47,512 bases of DNA from an uncultured Eggerthellaceae bacterium (GTDB taxonomy: Bacteria; Actinomycetota; Coriobacteriia; Coriobacteriales; Eggerthellaceae), in NCBI GenBank assembly GCA_910584145.1, contig CAJTXX010000012.1, positions 1-47,512 on the forward strand, in the 5' to 3' direction. The notes under the pieces were generated by a model. It was not told the origin of the DNA. It did no database searches and saw nothing but the letters and a program-made list of their open reading frames with translations. The translations under genes and the position numbers were made by a program. Below are positions 1-8,392 of this stretch, one piece after another. How positions within the stretch are numbered: position 1 is the first letter of the stretch; every line of letters begins with the position of its first letter.

Positions 1-2
1 GG

Positions 3-1982
3 CCGCGGCCAGCTTCTCAGAGGGCTGCGGGAGCAGGGGCTGCGGGCGCCCTCGCGCTGGTGGGGCGCGGTCTGGCTGCTTTCTGGGATAAGAGCCATGT
101 CGCCTTCCTCGTGGTAGCGGCGCTCGTGCTGGGCGCGGCGGGGCTCGGCATCGAGGAGCTCATCTCGGCGGGGCATATCCGCCCCGGCGTGAAGATCGGC
201 GAGGTGGACGTATCGGGCATGACCAGCGAAGAGGCCCAGAGCGCCGTGGCGTCGGTGTATGAGAACAACCTGGCCTCCACGACCGCATTCATCTTCGATA
301 GCCCCGAGACGGAGCAGTCGGCCGACATAGACGAGCTGCTCTTGCAGGAAGAGGCCTTAGCAGAGCAGATATCGCTCGAGGATTCCCGCTCGTCCAAGCA
401 GATGTGGAAGGCCAACGCTGATACGCTGGGCGCCACGCTGCCCATCGAGGGGATGGTCGACGAGGCGCTCGCCATCGGCCATGGCACCGACCTGTTCGGG
501 CGCATCGGCGCGGCGCTGCTCGGCTCGCAGATCCCCGTGCGGCTCGACCTCAACGAGGAGAGCCTGAGCAAGCTGATCGACGACATCGACGCGACCTTGG
601 GCACGGTCATGGTCGACTGGGGCGTGCAGGTGGTCGACGGCGCCGCCAGCCTCACCCCAGGCAACGACGGCGAGCAGATCGACGCCGTTGCGTTCCGCGA
701 CCGCATCACCGAGCTGCTCGTCGCCGATGCCGATGTGCGCAAGACGATGGTGGCGGAGCTGGTGTTCACGCCGCTGCGCATCGACGAGGCATCCGCGCAG
801 GCTACCTGCGATGCCGTCAACGATGCCATCAGAGAGGGGGCGTCGTTCACCTACGACGGGAAGACGCTCGAGACGCCTGCGGCCATGATGGGGGAGTGGA
901 TCGGCACCGAGGTGGTGGCGCGCGGGGATGGGCATATGCTCGCGCCGTCCATCAACCGCCACGATGCCGCCCGGTCGATCGCCGCGTCGCTGACCAAGGG
1001 GGAGACGGGCAGCGCCGTGGCTGTCAGCTTCGAGGATGACGGGGGCGGCCTTATGGTGGTGCCCGACGCCGAGGTGATAATCCCGTCGGTCGACGATGCC
1101 GTGGATGCGCTGGATGCCAGCCTGTTCGAGGCGTTCCGCGACGGCGGCGCCTACGAGCAGCGCGGCGAGCGCTTCGGCATACCTATCGAGGCGGCCACCG
1201 CCGAGGGCCCCTTCACCTTCGACGAGGCCATCGCCAACGGCATCATCAGCGAGATAGCGTCCTATACCACCAGCTACACCGACACGGAATCGACTCAGAA
1301 CCGCAACTGGAACATCCAGCACGCCTCGGATATCCTGAACGATTCGGTGGCGCTGCGCGACGGCGGCAGCTGGTCGTTCACGGGCATCTTGGGCGAAGCC
1401 TCGGCCGAGAACGGCTTCAAGGAAGCCAACACCATCGTCGATGGCGAGGTGGTGCCCGAGGCGGGCGGCGGCGTGTGCCAGGTGTCCACCACGGTGTTCA
1501 ACGCCGTGTACGAGTCGGGCTTCCCCATAACGCAGCGGCACAACCACACGCTGCGCATGAGCAGCTATCCTGACGGGCGCGATGCCGCCATCGCCTACCC
1601 GTACATGGACCTGAAATGGAAGAACGACTCCGCCTCTGACGTGCTGCTGCGCATGTCGTACACGAGCACCTCGGTCACTGCGCACCTCTACGGGGTGCCG
1701 CCCGGCTACACCGTGGATTCCCAGACCGGCGCCTGGCAGCCCGGCGAGGAGTTCAAGACCAAGGTGAAGGTGGACGAGACGAAGCCCGAGGGCTACAAGA
1801 AGACCAAGACGATGGGCACCGATGGCGTCAGCATTTCCGTGATACGGACGGTGACCGGAAAAAACGGGGAAGTGGTGCGCACCGACCGGTTCGATTCCGT
1901 ATACTCGCCTGTTAACAAGGTGATCGTGACCGGGCCGAACACGCCGGTCGACCTTGAAGCGGAATCTGAGAAGAGCACATGA
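3..1982 (+). CDS. VanW family protein with peptidoglycan-binding repeats (5' partial)
   Basis: Likely a membrane-anchored envelope protein. The frame is open to the window edge, so the true start is probably upstream; the first in-window start is GTG at 60. Counting from that GTG, a single membrane segment lies at residues 14-30. Next come repeats of the PG_binding_4 type (for example PGVKIGEVDVSGMT, about residues 42-55). A VanW domain follows, with the signature GGGVCQVSTTVFNA at about 469-482 and the YPDGRDAAI segment after it. The last 80 residues look like a G5-type module. The VanW biochemical role is unknown; the domain occurs in glycopeptide-resistance clusters but mostly, as here, in ordinary genomes. 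No resistance genes are nearby, so I infer a cell-wall role only. It ends 23 bp before the next gene. Confidence 0.85.
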   Translation, partial: PRPASQRAAGAGAAGALALVGRGLAAFWDKSHVAFLVVAALVLGAAGLGIEELISAGHIRPGVKIGEVDVSGMTSEEAQSAVASVYENNLASTTAFIFDSPETEQSADIDELLLQEEALAEQISLEDSRSSKQMWKANADTLGATLPIEGMVDEALAIGHGTDLFGRIGAALLGSQIPVRLDLNEESLSKLIDDIDATLGTVMVDWGVQVVDGAASLTPGNDGEQIDAVAFRDRITELLVADADVRKTMVAELVFTPLRIDEASAQATCDAVNDAIREGASFTYDGKTLETPAAMMGEWIGTEVVARGDGHMLAPSINRHDAARSIAASLTKGETGSAVAVSFEDDGGGLMVVPDAEVIIPSVDDAVDALDASLFEAFRDGGAYEQRGERFGIPIEAATAEGPFTFDEAIANGIISEIASYTTSYTDTESTQNRNWNIQHASDILNDSVALRDGGSWSFTGILGEASAENGFKEANTIVDGEVVPEAGGGVCQVSTTVFNAVYESGFPITQRHNHTLRMSSYPDGRDAAIAYPYMDLKWKNDSASDVLLRMSYTSTSVTAHLYGVPPGYTVDSQTGAWQPGEEFKTKVKVDETKPEGYKKTKTMGTDGVSISVIRTVTGKNGEVVRTDRFDSVYSPVNKVIVTGPNTPVDLEAESEKST

Positions 1983-2005
1983 GCAAGGCACGAGGAGGGA
2001 CGAGG

Positions 2006-3319
2006 ATGGGCGAGTATTTCCAGCCCGAGATAGAGACGATGCCGCGCGAGCAGCTCCGCGCGCGGCAGCTCGAGGACCTGAAGTGGAGCGTGAAGCACGC
2101 CTACGACAACATCGAGCTGTACCGCGAGCGCTTCGACGAGGCCGGCGCATCGCCCGATGACATACGCACGCTCGAGGACCTCCAGCGCTTCCCGTTCGTG
2201 GTGAAGCAGGATATGCGCGATGCCTATCCGTTCGGCATGTTCGCGCTCGGCAACGAGGATGTCGCGCGCATCCATGCCTCGTCGGGCACCACCGGCCAGG
2301 CGACCGTGGTGGGGCATTCCAAGCGCGACTTGGAGAATTGGGGCGACTGCTTCGCCCGCGGTATCGCGATGGTGGGCGGCTCGGCTGCCTCCACCGTGCA
2401 AGTCTCTTATGGCTATGGCCTGTTCACCGGCGGCTTGGGCGCGCACAGCGGTGCGGAGGCCATGGGCTGCACCGTCATACCCACCTCTTCGGGCAACACG
2501 AAGCGCCAGGTGCAGATGATGCGCGACTGCAAGACCGATATCCTGGCTTGCACACCGTCGTATGCGCTGCTCATCGCCGATACCGCGCGCGAGATGGGCT
2601 ACGACCCTGCGACCGATTTCGCCATATCGGCGGGCATCTTCGGCGCCGAGCCCTGCTCTGAGAACATGCGGCAGGAGATATCGGAGAAGCTGGGCATCCA
2701 GTATTGCGACGTCTACGGCCTGTCCGAGATCATGGGGCCGGGCGTTGCGATGGAATGCCGCGAGCGCGGCGGCCTGCACATAGCCGAAGACCAGTTCTAC
2801 TGCGAGATCGTGGACCCCGACACCGGCGAGGTGCTGCCCGACGGCGAGTGGGGCGAGCTGGTGATAACCACGCTCACACGCGAATGCTGCCCGATGATCC
2901 GCTACCGCACGCGCGACGTGACGCGCATCGTCAGCGAGCCGTGCCCGTGCGGGCGCACGCATCGCAAGATCGACCGCTTGCGCGGCCGTACCGACGATAT
3001 GCTCATCATCCGCGGCGTGAACGTGTTCCCCAGCCAGATCGAGCAGGTCATAACGGCCTTCCCCGAGATAGCCACGCAGTACCAGATCGTGCTGAGCACG
3101 AAGGGTCCGCTCGATGTCATCGAGCTCCAGGTGGAGACGGAGCCCGATTACCCCATCGACGAGGTGCGCAAGCTGGAGGACCTCAAGCGGCGCCTGCAAG
3201 CGGAGCTGAAGAGCAACCTCCAGGTGAATGTGGATGTGAGGATCGTGGAGCCTAAGACCATCGAGCGGTCGATGGGCAAGGCGAAGCGCGTCATAGACCT
3301 GCGCGAGAAGGAGTCGTAG
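2006..3319 (+). CDS. paaK: Phenylacetate-CoA ligase (PaaK family), copy 1
   Basis: ANL-superfamily adenylate-forming enzyme that would join phenylacetate or a related aryl acid to CoA using ATP (AMP + PPi). The nucleotide-binding loop SSGTTG is at residues 92-97. Later come YGLSEIMGPG, the YRTRD segment, a CPCGRTH stretch, and the C-terminal hinge region DDMLIIRGVNVFPSQIE typical of PaaK. The length (437 aa) fits the family. I prefer ATG 2006 because GAGGAGGGA ends 5 nt upstream. An earlier in-frame ATG at 1979 overlaps the vanW stop but has no comparable ribosome-binding site. An ACT-domain gene follows directly. A second paaK-ACT pair flanks iorAB about 5 kb away, so both probably serve aromatic amino-acid breakdown. 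Substrate choice cannot be read from sequence. Confidence 0.92.
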   Translation: MGEYFQPEIETMPREQLRARQLEDLKWSVKHAYDNIELYRERFDEAGASPDDIRTLEDLQRFPFVVKQDMRDAYPFGMFALGNEDVARIHASSGTTGQATVVGHSKRDLENWGDCFARGIAMVGGSAASTVQVSYGYGLFTGGLGAHSGAEAMGCTVIPTSSGNTKRQVQMMRDCKTDILACTPSYALLIADTAREMGYDPATDFAISAGIFGAEPCSENMRQEISEKLGIQYCDVYGLSEIMGPGVAMECRERGGLHIAEDQFYCEIVDPDTGEVLPDGEWGELVITTLTRECCPMIRYRTRDVTRIVSEPCPCGRTHRKIDRLRGRTDDMLIIRGVNVFPSQIEQVITAFPEIATQYQIVLSTKGPLDVIELQVETEPDYPIDEVRKLEDLKRRLQAELKSNLQVNVDVRIVEPKTIERSMGKAKRVIDLREKES

Positions 3320-3742
3320 ATGATTTCCCAGCTGAGCATTTTCCTCCAGAACAAGAAGGGCCATCTAGCGCAGGCGGTATCGGCCATCGCTGATGCGGGC
3401 ATCAACATGCACGCGCTCTATCTGGCCGATACGCAGGATTTCGGCGTGGCGCGCATCTTCTGCGATACGCCCGAGGCAGCGGCGGAGACGCTGGCTGCTG
3501 CCGGGTTCAAGGCATCGGTCACGCCGGTGGTGGCGGTGCGCATACCGAACGAGCCGGGCGGCCTGGCCCGCCTGCTGCGCTTCTGCGACGAGGCCGATAT
3601 GAACATCGAGTACGCCTATTGCTTCGGCGTGCAGCAGAAGAGCGCTATCGACGTGCTCAAGATCGACGGCGACGATGCCGAGGCGAAGCTCGCCGATGCC
3701 GGGTTCCATGTCGTCGCGCCCGACGAGATCTATGCGGCGTAG
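3320..3742 (+). CDS. Tandem ACT-domain protein, copy 1
   Basis: A 140-residue stand-alone protein made of two ACT folds (about residues 3-68 and 70-136) and no catalytic domain. The first begins QLSIFLQNKKGHLAQAV and the second VAVRIPNEPGGLARLL, each with the glycine-containing turn after strand 1 that usually forms the ligand site. ACT domains bind small ligands, usually amino acids. Its position immediately after paaK, with AAGGAG inside the paaK 3' end as ribosome-binding site, suggests a sensor or allosteric partner for aromatic acid activation; this role is inferred. It is a clear paralogue of the ACT gene at 7947-8390. Its last codons overlap the start of the D,D-carboxypeptidase gene. 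Confidence 0.88.
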   Translation: MISQLSIFLQNKKGHLAQAVSAIADAGINMHALYLADTQDFGVARIFCDTPEAAAETLAAAGFKASVTPVVAVRIPNEPGGLARLLRFCDEADMNIEYAYCFGVQQKSAIDVLKIDGDDAEAKLADAGFHVVAPDEIYAA

Positions 3743-5120
3743 CGCTGCTCCCCATACGCCTTCCCACGGATGCGCGCGCTCTTCGGCGTGCGCATCCGTG
3801 CTCTGCGCGCTGATAGCGGCGCAGGCCCTGCTCTGCCCGGCCACCGCCGCAGCAGAGGTGAAGGGCACCGATGTGGTAGCGGGCACCACCGTCGCGAGCC
3901 GTTCGCTCTCGGCTGCGGAATGCCCGTCGATCGACGCGAAGCGCGCCATGCTGGTGGACGAGGAGGGGCGCGCGGTGTTCGAGCGCAACGCCGACGAGGC
4001 GGCCAACATCGCGTCGGTCACCAAGGTGATGACGGCGGTGGTGGCGCGCGAGCTCGCTCCGCTCGATACGCGGATAACCGTCACGCAGAACGCCGCGACC
4101 GTGGGCGAATCGAGCGCGCGCCTCATGGCGGGAGATGTGCTCAGGCTCGACGATGCGCTGAAAGCGCTGATGATCCCCTCGGGGAACGATGCCGCCGTGG
4201 CCATCGCCGAGAGCTTGGGCCGCTCAGTGCTAGGGGCTGCCACCGATGAGGAGGCGAACCTGGCCTTCGTGGCGAAGATGAACGAGAAGGCCGCCGAGCT
4301 CGGCTGCACCGACACCCTGTTCGAGAACGCGCATGGGCTCGACGCCGACCGCTTCGAGGGTGAGCTGCACAGCACCGCCGCTGACGTGATGAAGATCGTG
4401 GCATGCGCCATGCAAGACGAGTTCTTCCGCAGCATCGTGGATATGCCCTCGGCGCAGCTGCCGGTGGAGCGCGGCGGCGCTACCGCGCAGGTGGAGGTCA
4501 TATCGACCGACCTTTTGCTCGGCGTCTATGAGGGGGCATGCGGGGTGAAGACGGGCTTCACCGAGAACGCCGGGCCCTGCTTCGCGGGCGCTTGCAACCG
4601 CGGCGATGGCTACATCTACTCGATCGTGCTCGATTCCACCTCGGAGGCGCAGCGATTCACCGACACCACGACGCTGTTCGATTGGTACTACGGCCACTGC
4701 GCCGATTACGCGCTGGCCCACAGCGAAGTGACGGCTGACGTGCAGATAGACGGCCAGGAGCCGGTGCCTGTGGTGGCCGAGGTGGCGCTCAGCGGCTGGC
4801 TGGACAAGACCGTGCCGGCCACCTTTGCAGACCCCGATGCCACCGTGCGCATCTTCGAGCTCGATGGCAACGTGAGCCAGAGCTTCGAGTTCTACGATAT
4901 GGGCGGTTCGGTGGAGGTCGGCGAGGTGGTGGGCAAGGCGACGTTCTGGCAACGCAACGAGCCCATAGCCGAGATCGACCTGGTGTCGTGCGAGGATGTC
5001 GAAGCGCCCGGTGCCCTCGAGGTGCTGCATATCGCCTGGGAGCGCTTCCTCAGCCTCTTCACCGGCGCGCCCACGGTGGCGTCGTCGAGCGTGCTCAACG
5101 ATACGCCCTTGGTCTTGTAA
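3732..5120 (+). CDS. D-alanyl-D-alanine carboxypeptidase (PBP5/DacF type, peptidase S11)
   Basis: Secreted low-molecular-weight penicillin-binding protein that removes the terminal D-Ala from muropeptide stems. All three active-site motifs are present: SVTK at 95-98 (nucleophile Ser95), SGN at 150-152 and KTG at 273-275. An N-terminal hydrophobic signal segment (about residues 18-41) ends in an Ala-rich cleavage region. The C-terminal part resembles the beta-rich PBP5_C domain, but no clear amphipathic anchor helix is visible at the end. ATG 3732 is chosen because it gives a proper signal peptide directly; it overlaps the ACT gene by 11 bp. The open frame runs further upstream, but that part is Arg/Ser/Pro-rich out-of-frame ACT coding sequence. 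It sits oddly inside a metabolic cassette. Confidence 0.9.
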   Translation: MRRSAAPHTPSHGCARSSACASVLCALIAAQALLCPATAAAEVKGTDVVAGTTVASRSLSAAECPSIDAKRAMLVDEEGRAVFERNADEAANIASVTKVMTAVVARELAPLDTRITVTQNAATVGESSARLMAGDVLRLDDALKALMIPSGNDAAVAIAESLGRSVLGAATDEEANLAFVAKMNEKAAELGCTDTLFENAHGLDADRFEGELHSTAADVMKIVACAMQDEFFRSIVDMPSAQLPVERGGATAQVEVISTDLLLGVYEGACGVKTGFTENAGPCFAGACNRGDGYIYSIVLDSTSEAQRFTDTTTLFDWYYGHCADYALAHSEVTADVQIDGQEPVPVVAEVALSGWLDKTVPATFADPDATVRIFELDGNVSQSFEFYDMGGSVEVGEVVGKATFWQRNEPIAEIDLVSCEDVEAPGALEVLHIAWERFLSLFTGAPTVASSSVLNDTPLVL

Positions 5121-5131
5121 GGTCACAGCCG

Positions 5132-5145
5132 GCGGCTTCGGCCGC
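5132..5145 (+). other. UUCG-capped hairpin between dac and FHA gene
   Basis: A perfect 5-bp stem, GCGGC-TTCG-GCCGC, lies 11 nt after the carboxypeptidase stop. A cUUCGg loop is exceptionally stable in RNA. No U-run follows, so it may be a pause, attenuation or processing site rather than a full terminator. Confidence 0.5.
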
Positions 5146-5164
5146 AGCGGAGATAGGAACGGAT

Positions 5165-5599
5165 ATGAACGATAGATGCCCTGTGTGCCAATCGCCGGTC
5201 GGCGCTCAAGAGAGCGCGTGCGGCGTATGCGGTTTCAAGCTGGTGGGCAAGACGAGCCGGTTCGAGCCGGTGCCCTCGCAGTCGATCGAGGTGGAGGCGT
5301 GCCCCCGCTCGGGCACGGCAGCGCTGCGCACTATCCGCGGGCCGCAGGTGGGAGTGGTCTACCCGCTCGATGCGCCCGAGGTGTCCATCGGGCGCGACCC
5401 GGGATGCGGCGTATTCCTGAACGATATGACCGTGTCGCGCGTGCATGCGCAGATACGCCACGAAGGTGGCTGCTGCGTCATCCGCGATAAGGGGTCGTAC
5501 AACGGCGTATGGGTGAACAACAAGAGCGTCGACGAGAAGGTCCTGCAAGACGGCGACATCGTGCAGATCGGCTCGTTCGCGTTCATCTACGAGGGCTGA
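5165..5599 (+). CDS. Zinc-ribbon FHA domain protein
   Basis: A 144-residue cytoplasmic protein. The N-terminus carries two Cys pairs, CPVC (5-8) and CGVC (19-22), a typical zinc ribbon. Residues about 55-143 form an FHA domain with the conserved GR (76-77), SRVH (91-94) and NG (113-114) positions that contact phosphothreonine. FHA domains read Thr-phosphorylated partners, usually substrates of PknB-type kinases. No Ser/Thr kinase gene is present in this window, so the partner lies elsewhere. ATG 5165 follows AGGAA. Genes on both sides are unrelated in function. It shares the zinc-ribbon-first architecture with the PASTA protein at 38720-40045. Confidence 0.88.
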   Translation: MNDRCPVCQSPVGAQESACGVCGFKLVGKTSRFEPVPSQSIEVEACPRSGTAALRTIRGPQVGVVYPLDAPEVSIGRDPGCGVFLNDMTVSRVHAQIRHEGGCCVIRDKGSYNGVWVNNKSVDEKVLQDGDIVQIGSFAFIYEG

Positions 5600-5621
5600 C
5601 AGCAGGAGAGCAGGAGGGGAT

Positions 5622-7355
5622 ATGGAGCTTCTTTCGGGCAACGAGGCCATAGCGCAGGGCGCATGGGAGGCCGGCGCCACCATCGGCGCGGCCTACCCGG
5701 GCACCCCGTCCACCGAGACGATGGAGGCATTCGCGCAGAAGCCTGACGTGTACGCGGAGTGGTGCACGAACGAGAAGGTGGCCGTCGAGGTGGCGCTGGG
5801 CGCGTCAGCCGCCGGTGCGCGCACGCTGGTCACCATGAAGCACGTGGGGGTGAATGTTGCTGCCGACCCGCTGTTCACGGCCGCCTACACCGGCGTCGGC
5901 GGCGGTATGGTGGTGCTCGCGGCGGATGATCCGGGGATGTACTCCTCCCAGAACGAGCAGGATTCGCACTATTATGCGAGCGCGGCGCACCTACCCATGC
6001 TCGACCCGGCCGATTCGCAAGAGGCGCTCGACATGGCGAAGGCCGCCTTCGAGGTATCCGAGCGCTTCGATGTGCCGGTGCTCATACGCTCGACGGTGCG
6101 CATCTCGCACACCCGCACCCCGGTGCAGGTCGGAGAGCGCGAAGCGGCGCTCGCGTGCGAATACGAGACCGACCCCGCGAAATGGGTGATGATGCCCGCG
6201 TTCGCACGGCCGCGGCGCATCGTGCAGCTCGAGCGCATCCGCGCGCTCGGCGAATGGGCTGATGCCTCCGACCTCAACCGCCGCTCCGATGGCACGGCAG
6301 CGGTGGGCATCGTGTGCGCTGGGGCGGCCTTCCAGCACGTGCGCGAGGCGCTCCCCGATGCCTCGGTGCTGAAGCTGGGCATCACGTGGCCCTTGCCCGA
6401 GCAGGCCATCCGCCGCTTCGCCGAGAGCGTCGAGGCGCTGTATGTGGTCGAAGAGGCTTCCACGTACCTGACCGATGCGGTGCGCGCGCTCGGCGTCGAG
6501 GTGAGCGAGCCGCCTCATCCGCTGCCGCGCGCAGGCGAGCTGACGCCGGGGCTCATCCGCACGGCGTTCGGCATAGCCGAGCCCGCATCCGCCGCGGCTG
6601 CCGAGGGTCTGCCGGCGCGGCCGCCGGCGCTCTGCCCGGGCTGCCCGCACCGGCTGGTGTTCAAGGAGCTGAAGCGCCTGCGCGCCATCGTCACCGGCGA
6701 TATCGGCTGCTACACCTTGGGCGCCCTGCCACCGCTTGCGTGCATGGATACCTGCATCGACATGGGCGCTTCCGTGTCGATGGCCCACGGGTTCGAGCTG
6801 GCGCTGGGCGCACAGGAGGGGCGCCGCCCCGTCGTGGCCGTCATAGGAGACTCCACCTTCGCGCACTCGGGGCTGAGCTCGCTCATATCCACGGCTTACA
6901 ACCGCGGCGCGGGCACCATCTGCATCCTGGATAACCGCACCACCGCTATGACGGGCCGTCAGGGCAACCCCTTCAATGGCGAGACGCTCCAAGGCCGTCC
7001 GAGCCGCGAGCTCGATCTGGAGGGCATCGTGCGCGCGTGCGGCATCGAGGCGGTGGCGGTGGTCGACCCCAACGACATGATGGCCACGCGCACGGCCCTG
7101 AAGGAGGCTACCGCGGCTGCCGATCGGCTGGATGTCATCATCTTCCGCAGCCCCTGCGTGCTGCTCTCGCGGCAGAAGGGCAAGCCGTATATGGTCACGT
7201 CGTGCACCGGGTGCGGCGCGTGCCTGACCTTGGGCTGCCCGGCTATCGGGAAGGATGCCGGCACGGGCTTGTCGTATATCGACCAAGAGCTGTGCATCGG
7301 ATGCGGCCAGTGCGCGCAGTATTGCAGGTTCGATGCCATCGAGCAGGCGGAATAG
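5622..7355 (+). CDS. iorA: Indolepyruvate:ferredoxin oxidoreductase, alpha subunit
   Basis: Catalytic subunit of the enzyme that oxidatively decarboxylates aryl pyruvates (indolepyruvate, phenylpyruvate, hydroxyphenylpyruvate) with CoA and oxidised ferredoxin, giving aryl-acetyl-CoA and CO2. The N-terminal pyrimidine-binding domain has AAYPGTPSTE. The thiamine-diphosphate region shows GDIGCYTLG and GDSTFAHSGL followed by the DNRTTAMTG stretch. The last 50 residues hold a 2[4Fe-4S] ferredoxin module, CTGCGAC starting at 528 and CIGCGQC at 558, each closed by a later Cys-Pro or Cys-Arg. The length (577 aa) is usual. A strong AGGAGGGG ribosome-binding site precedes ATG 5622. iorB follows 10 bp downstream, so the two form a heterodimer operon. 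Confidence 0.96.
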   Translation: MELLSGNEAIAQGAWEAGATIGAAYPGTPSTETMEAFAQKPDVYAEWCTNEKVAVEVALGASAAGARTLVTMKHVGVNVAADPLFTAAYTGVGGGMVVLAADDPGMYSSQNEQDSHYYASAAHLPMLDPADSQEALDMAKAAFEVSERFDVPVLIRSTVRISHTRTPVQVGEREAALACEYETDPAKWVMMPAFARPRRIVQLERIRALGEWADASDLNRRSDGTAAVGIVCAGAAFQHVREALPDASVLKLGITWPLPEQAIRRFAESVEALYVVEEASTYLTDAVRALGVEVSEPPHPLPRAGELTPGLIRTAFGIAEPASAAAAEGLPARPPALCPGCPHRLVFKELKRLRAIVTGDIGCYTLGALPPLACMDTCIDMGASVSMAHGFELALGAQEGRRPVVAVIGDSTFAHSGLSSLISTAYNRGAGTICILDNRTTAMTGRQGNPFNGETLQGRPSRELDLEGIVRACGIEAVAVVDPNDMMATRTALKEATAAADRLDVIIFRSPCVLLSRQKGKPYMVTSCTGCGACLTLGCPAIGKDAGTGLSYIDQELCIGCGQCAQYCRFDAIEQAE

Positions 7356-7365
7356 GGGGCACGCT

Positions 7366-7947
7366 ATGTCAATGAAAGTCTTGCTCTGCGGGGTCGGCGG
7401 CCAGGGGACCATCCTGGCGGCGCATGTGCTCGCGCAGACGGCCCTTGAATGCGGGCAGCAGGTCAAGGTGTCCGAGATACACGGCATGGCTCAGCGCGGC
7501 GGCGCTGTCACCACCGATGTCGCGTTCGGCGATCGGGTCGAGTCGATGGTCTGCGATGCAGGGTCGGCCGATGTGGTGGTGGCCTTCGAGCTGATAGAGG
7601 CCATGCGCAACCTGCCGATGCTCAAGGCGGGCGGCACGATGGTGGCCAGCGACGAGGTCATCAAGCCGGCCTCGGTGCTGACGGGCAAAGCGCCCCTGCC
7701 GCACGATGCGCGCGGGTGGCTCATAGAGCGCGGCGCGCTGCTCGTGCCGGCGCATGCCACCGCAGTGGAGGCGGGCAATGCCAGGGTGTCCAACATGGTC
7801 ATGCTGGGCGCTCTCTCGGCGCTGCTGGCATTCGACGCGCAGGCGTGGGAGCGCACGGTGAGCGCGTTCGTGCCGCCGAAGACCATCGAGGCCAACCTCG
7901 CCGCCTTCCGGGCGGGCAGGGCCTTCGTCTCAGAGAAGGTGATGTGA
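7366..7947 (+). CDS. iorB: Indolepyruvate:ferredoxin oxidoreductase, beta subunit
   Basis: Gamma-type 2-oxoacid:ferredoxin oxidoreductase domain partner of IorA, 193 aa, opening with the family signature GVGGQGTILAA near residues 9-19 and containing HGMAQRGGAV. It forms the heterodimer that makes aryl-acetyl-CoA and reduced ferredoxin. ATG 7366 is chosen because AGGGGG lies 6 nt upstream; ATG 7372 in the same frame is an alternative. The stop codon overlaps the next ACT gene by one base (TGATG), which implies translational coupling. Confidence 0.95.
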   Translation: MSMKVLLCGVGGQGTILAAHVLAQTALECGQQVKVSEIHGMAQRGGAVTTDVAFGDRVESMVCDAGSADVVVAFELIEAMRNLPMLKAGGTMVASDEVIKPASVLTGKAPLPHDARGWLIERGALLVPAHATAVEAGNARVSNMVMLGALSALLAFDAQAWERTVSAFVPPKTIEANLAAFRAGRAFVSEKVM

Positions 7948-8390
7948 TGACCGTCTCCCAGATCAGCGTATTCGCGCAGAGCAAGCCCGGGCATCTCGCC
8001 CGCGTGCTCGGCGTGTTCGAGGCTGCGGGCGCGAACGTGCGCGGCTTCTCCGTGGCGGACACGGGCGAGTTCGGCATCACGCGGTTCATCCTCGATCGGC
8101 CCGACATCGCGAGCGCGGCCCTGAAGGACGCCGGATTCGCCTGTGTCGAGACGCAGGTCCTCTGCTTGAAGCTCGACGACGAGCCGGGCGAGCTGGCGCG
8201 CGTGATGGGCATCCTCGCCGAGACCGGCGTGAACGTCCTGTACAGCTACTCGATGATATCGACGTACATCATCATCGCTACCGACGATATCGCGGCTACG
8301 AAGGGCGCATTGGAGGCGCAGGGCTTCGCGCTGGTGCGCCAAGACGACATAGCGCGCGCCTCGGCGGCGCGCCTGGGAAGCGAGGGGTAG
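7947..8390 (+). CDS. Tandem ACT-domain protein, copy 2
   Basis: A 147-residue protein with two ACT folds and no enzyme domain, paralogous to the gene at 3320-3742: compare QISVFAQSKPGHLARVL with QLSIFLQNKKGHLAQAV. The second repeat starts LCLKLDDEPGELARVM. It lies between iorB (1-bp overlap) and a second paaK, so it is probably an amino-acid or aryl-acid sensor for this pathway (inference). The AGAAGG ribosome-binding site lies within the iorB end. A short Ala/Arg tail of about 10 residues is extra compared with copy 1. Confidence 0.88.
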   Translation: MTVSQISVFAQSKPGHLARVLGVFEAAGANVRGFSVADTGEFGITRFILDRPDIASAALKDAGFACVETQVLCLKLDDEPGELARVMGILAETGVNVLYSYSMISTYIIIATDDIAATKGALEAQGFALVRQDDIARASAARLGSEG

Positions 8391-8392
8391 GG

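Noticed and set aside
60..1982. Vancomycin resistance determinant
   Set aside because: VanW-domain proteins are mostly unrelated to resistance, and no vanR/S/H/A/X-type genes are nearby.
357..3364. Two long minus-strand open frames opposite vanW and paaK1
   Set aside because: Low-complexity antisense translations; the plus-strand proteins carry the family motifs.
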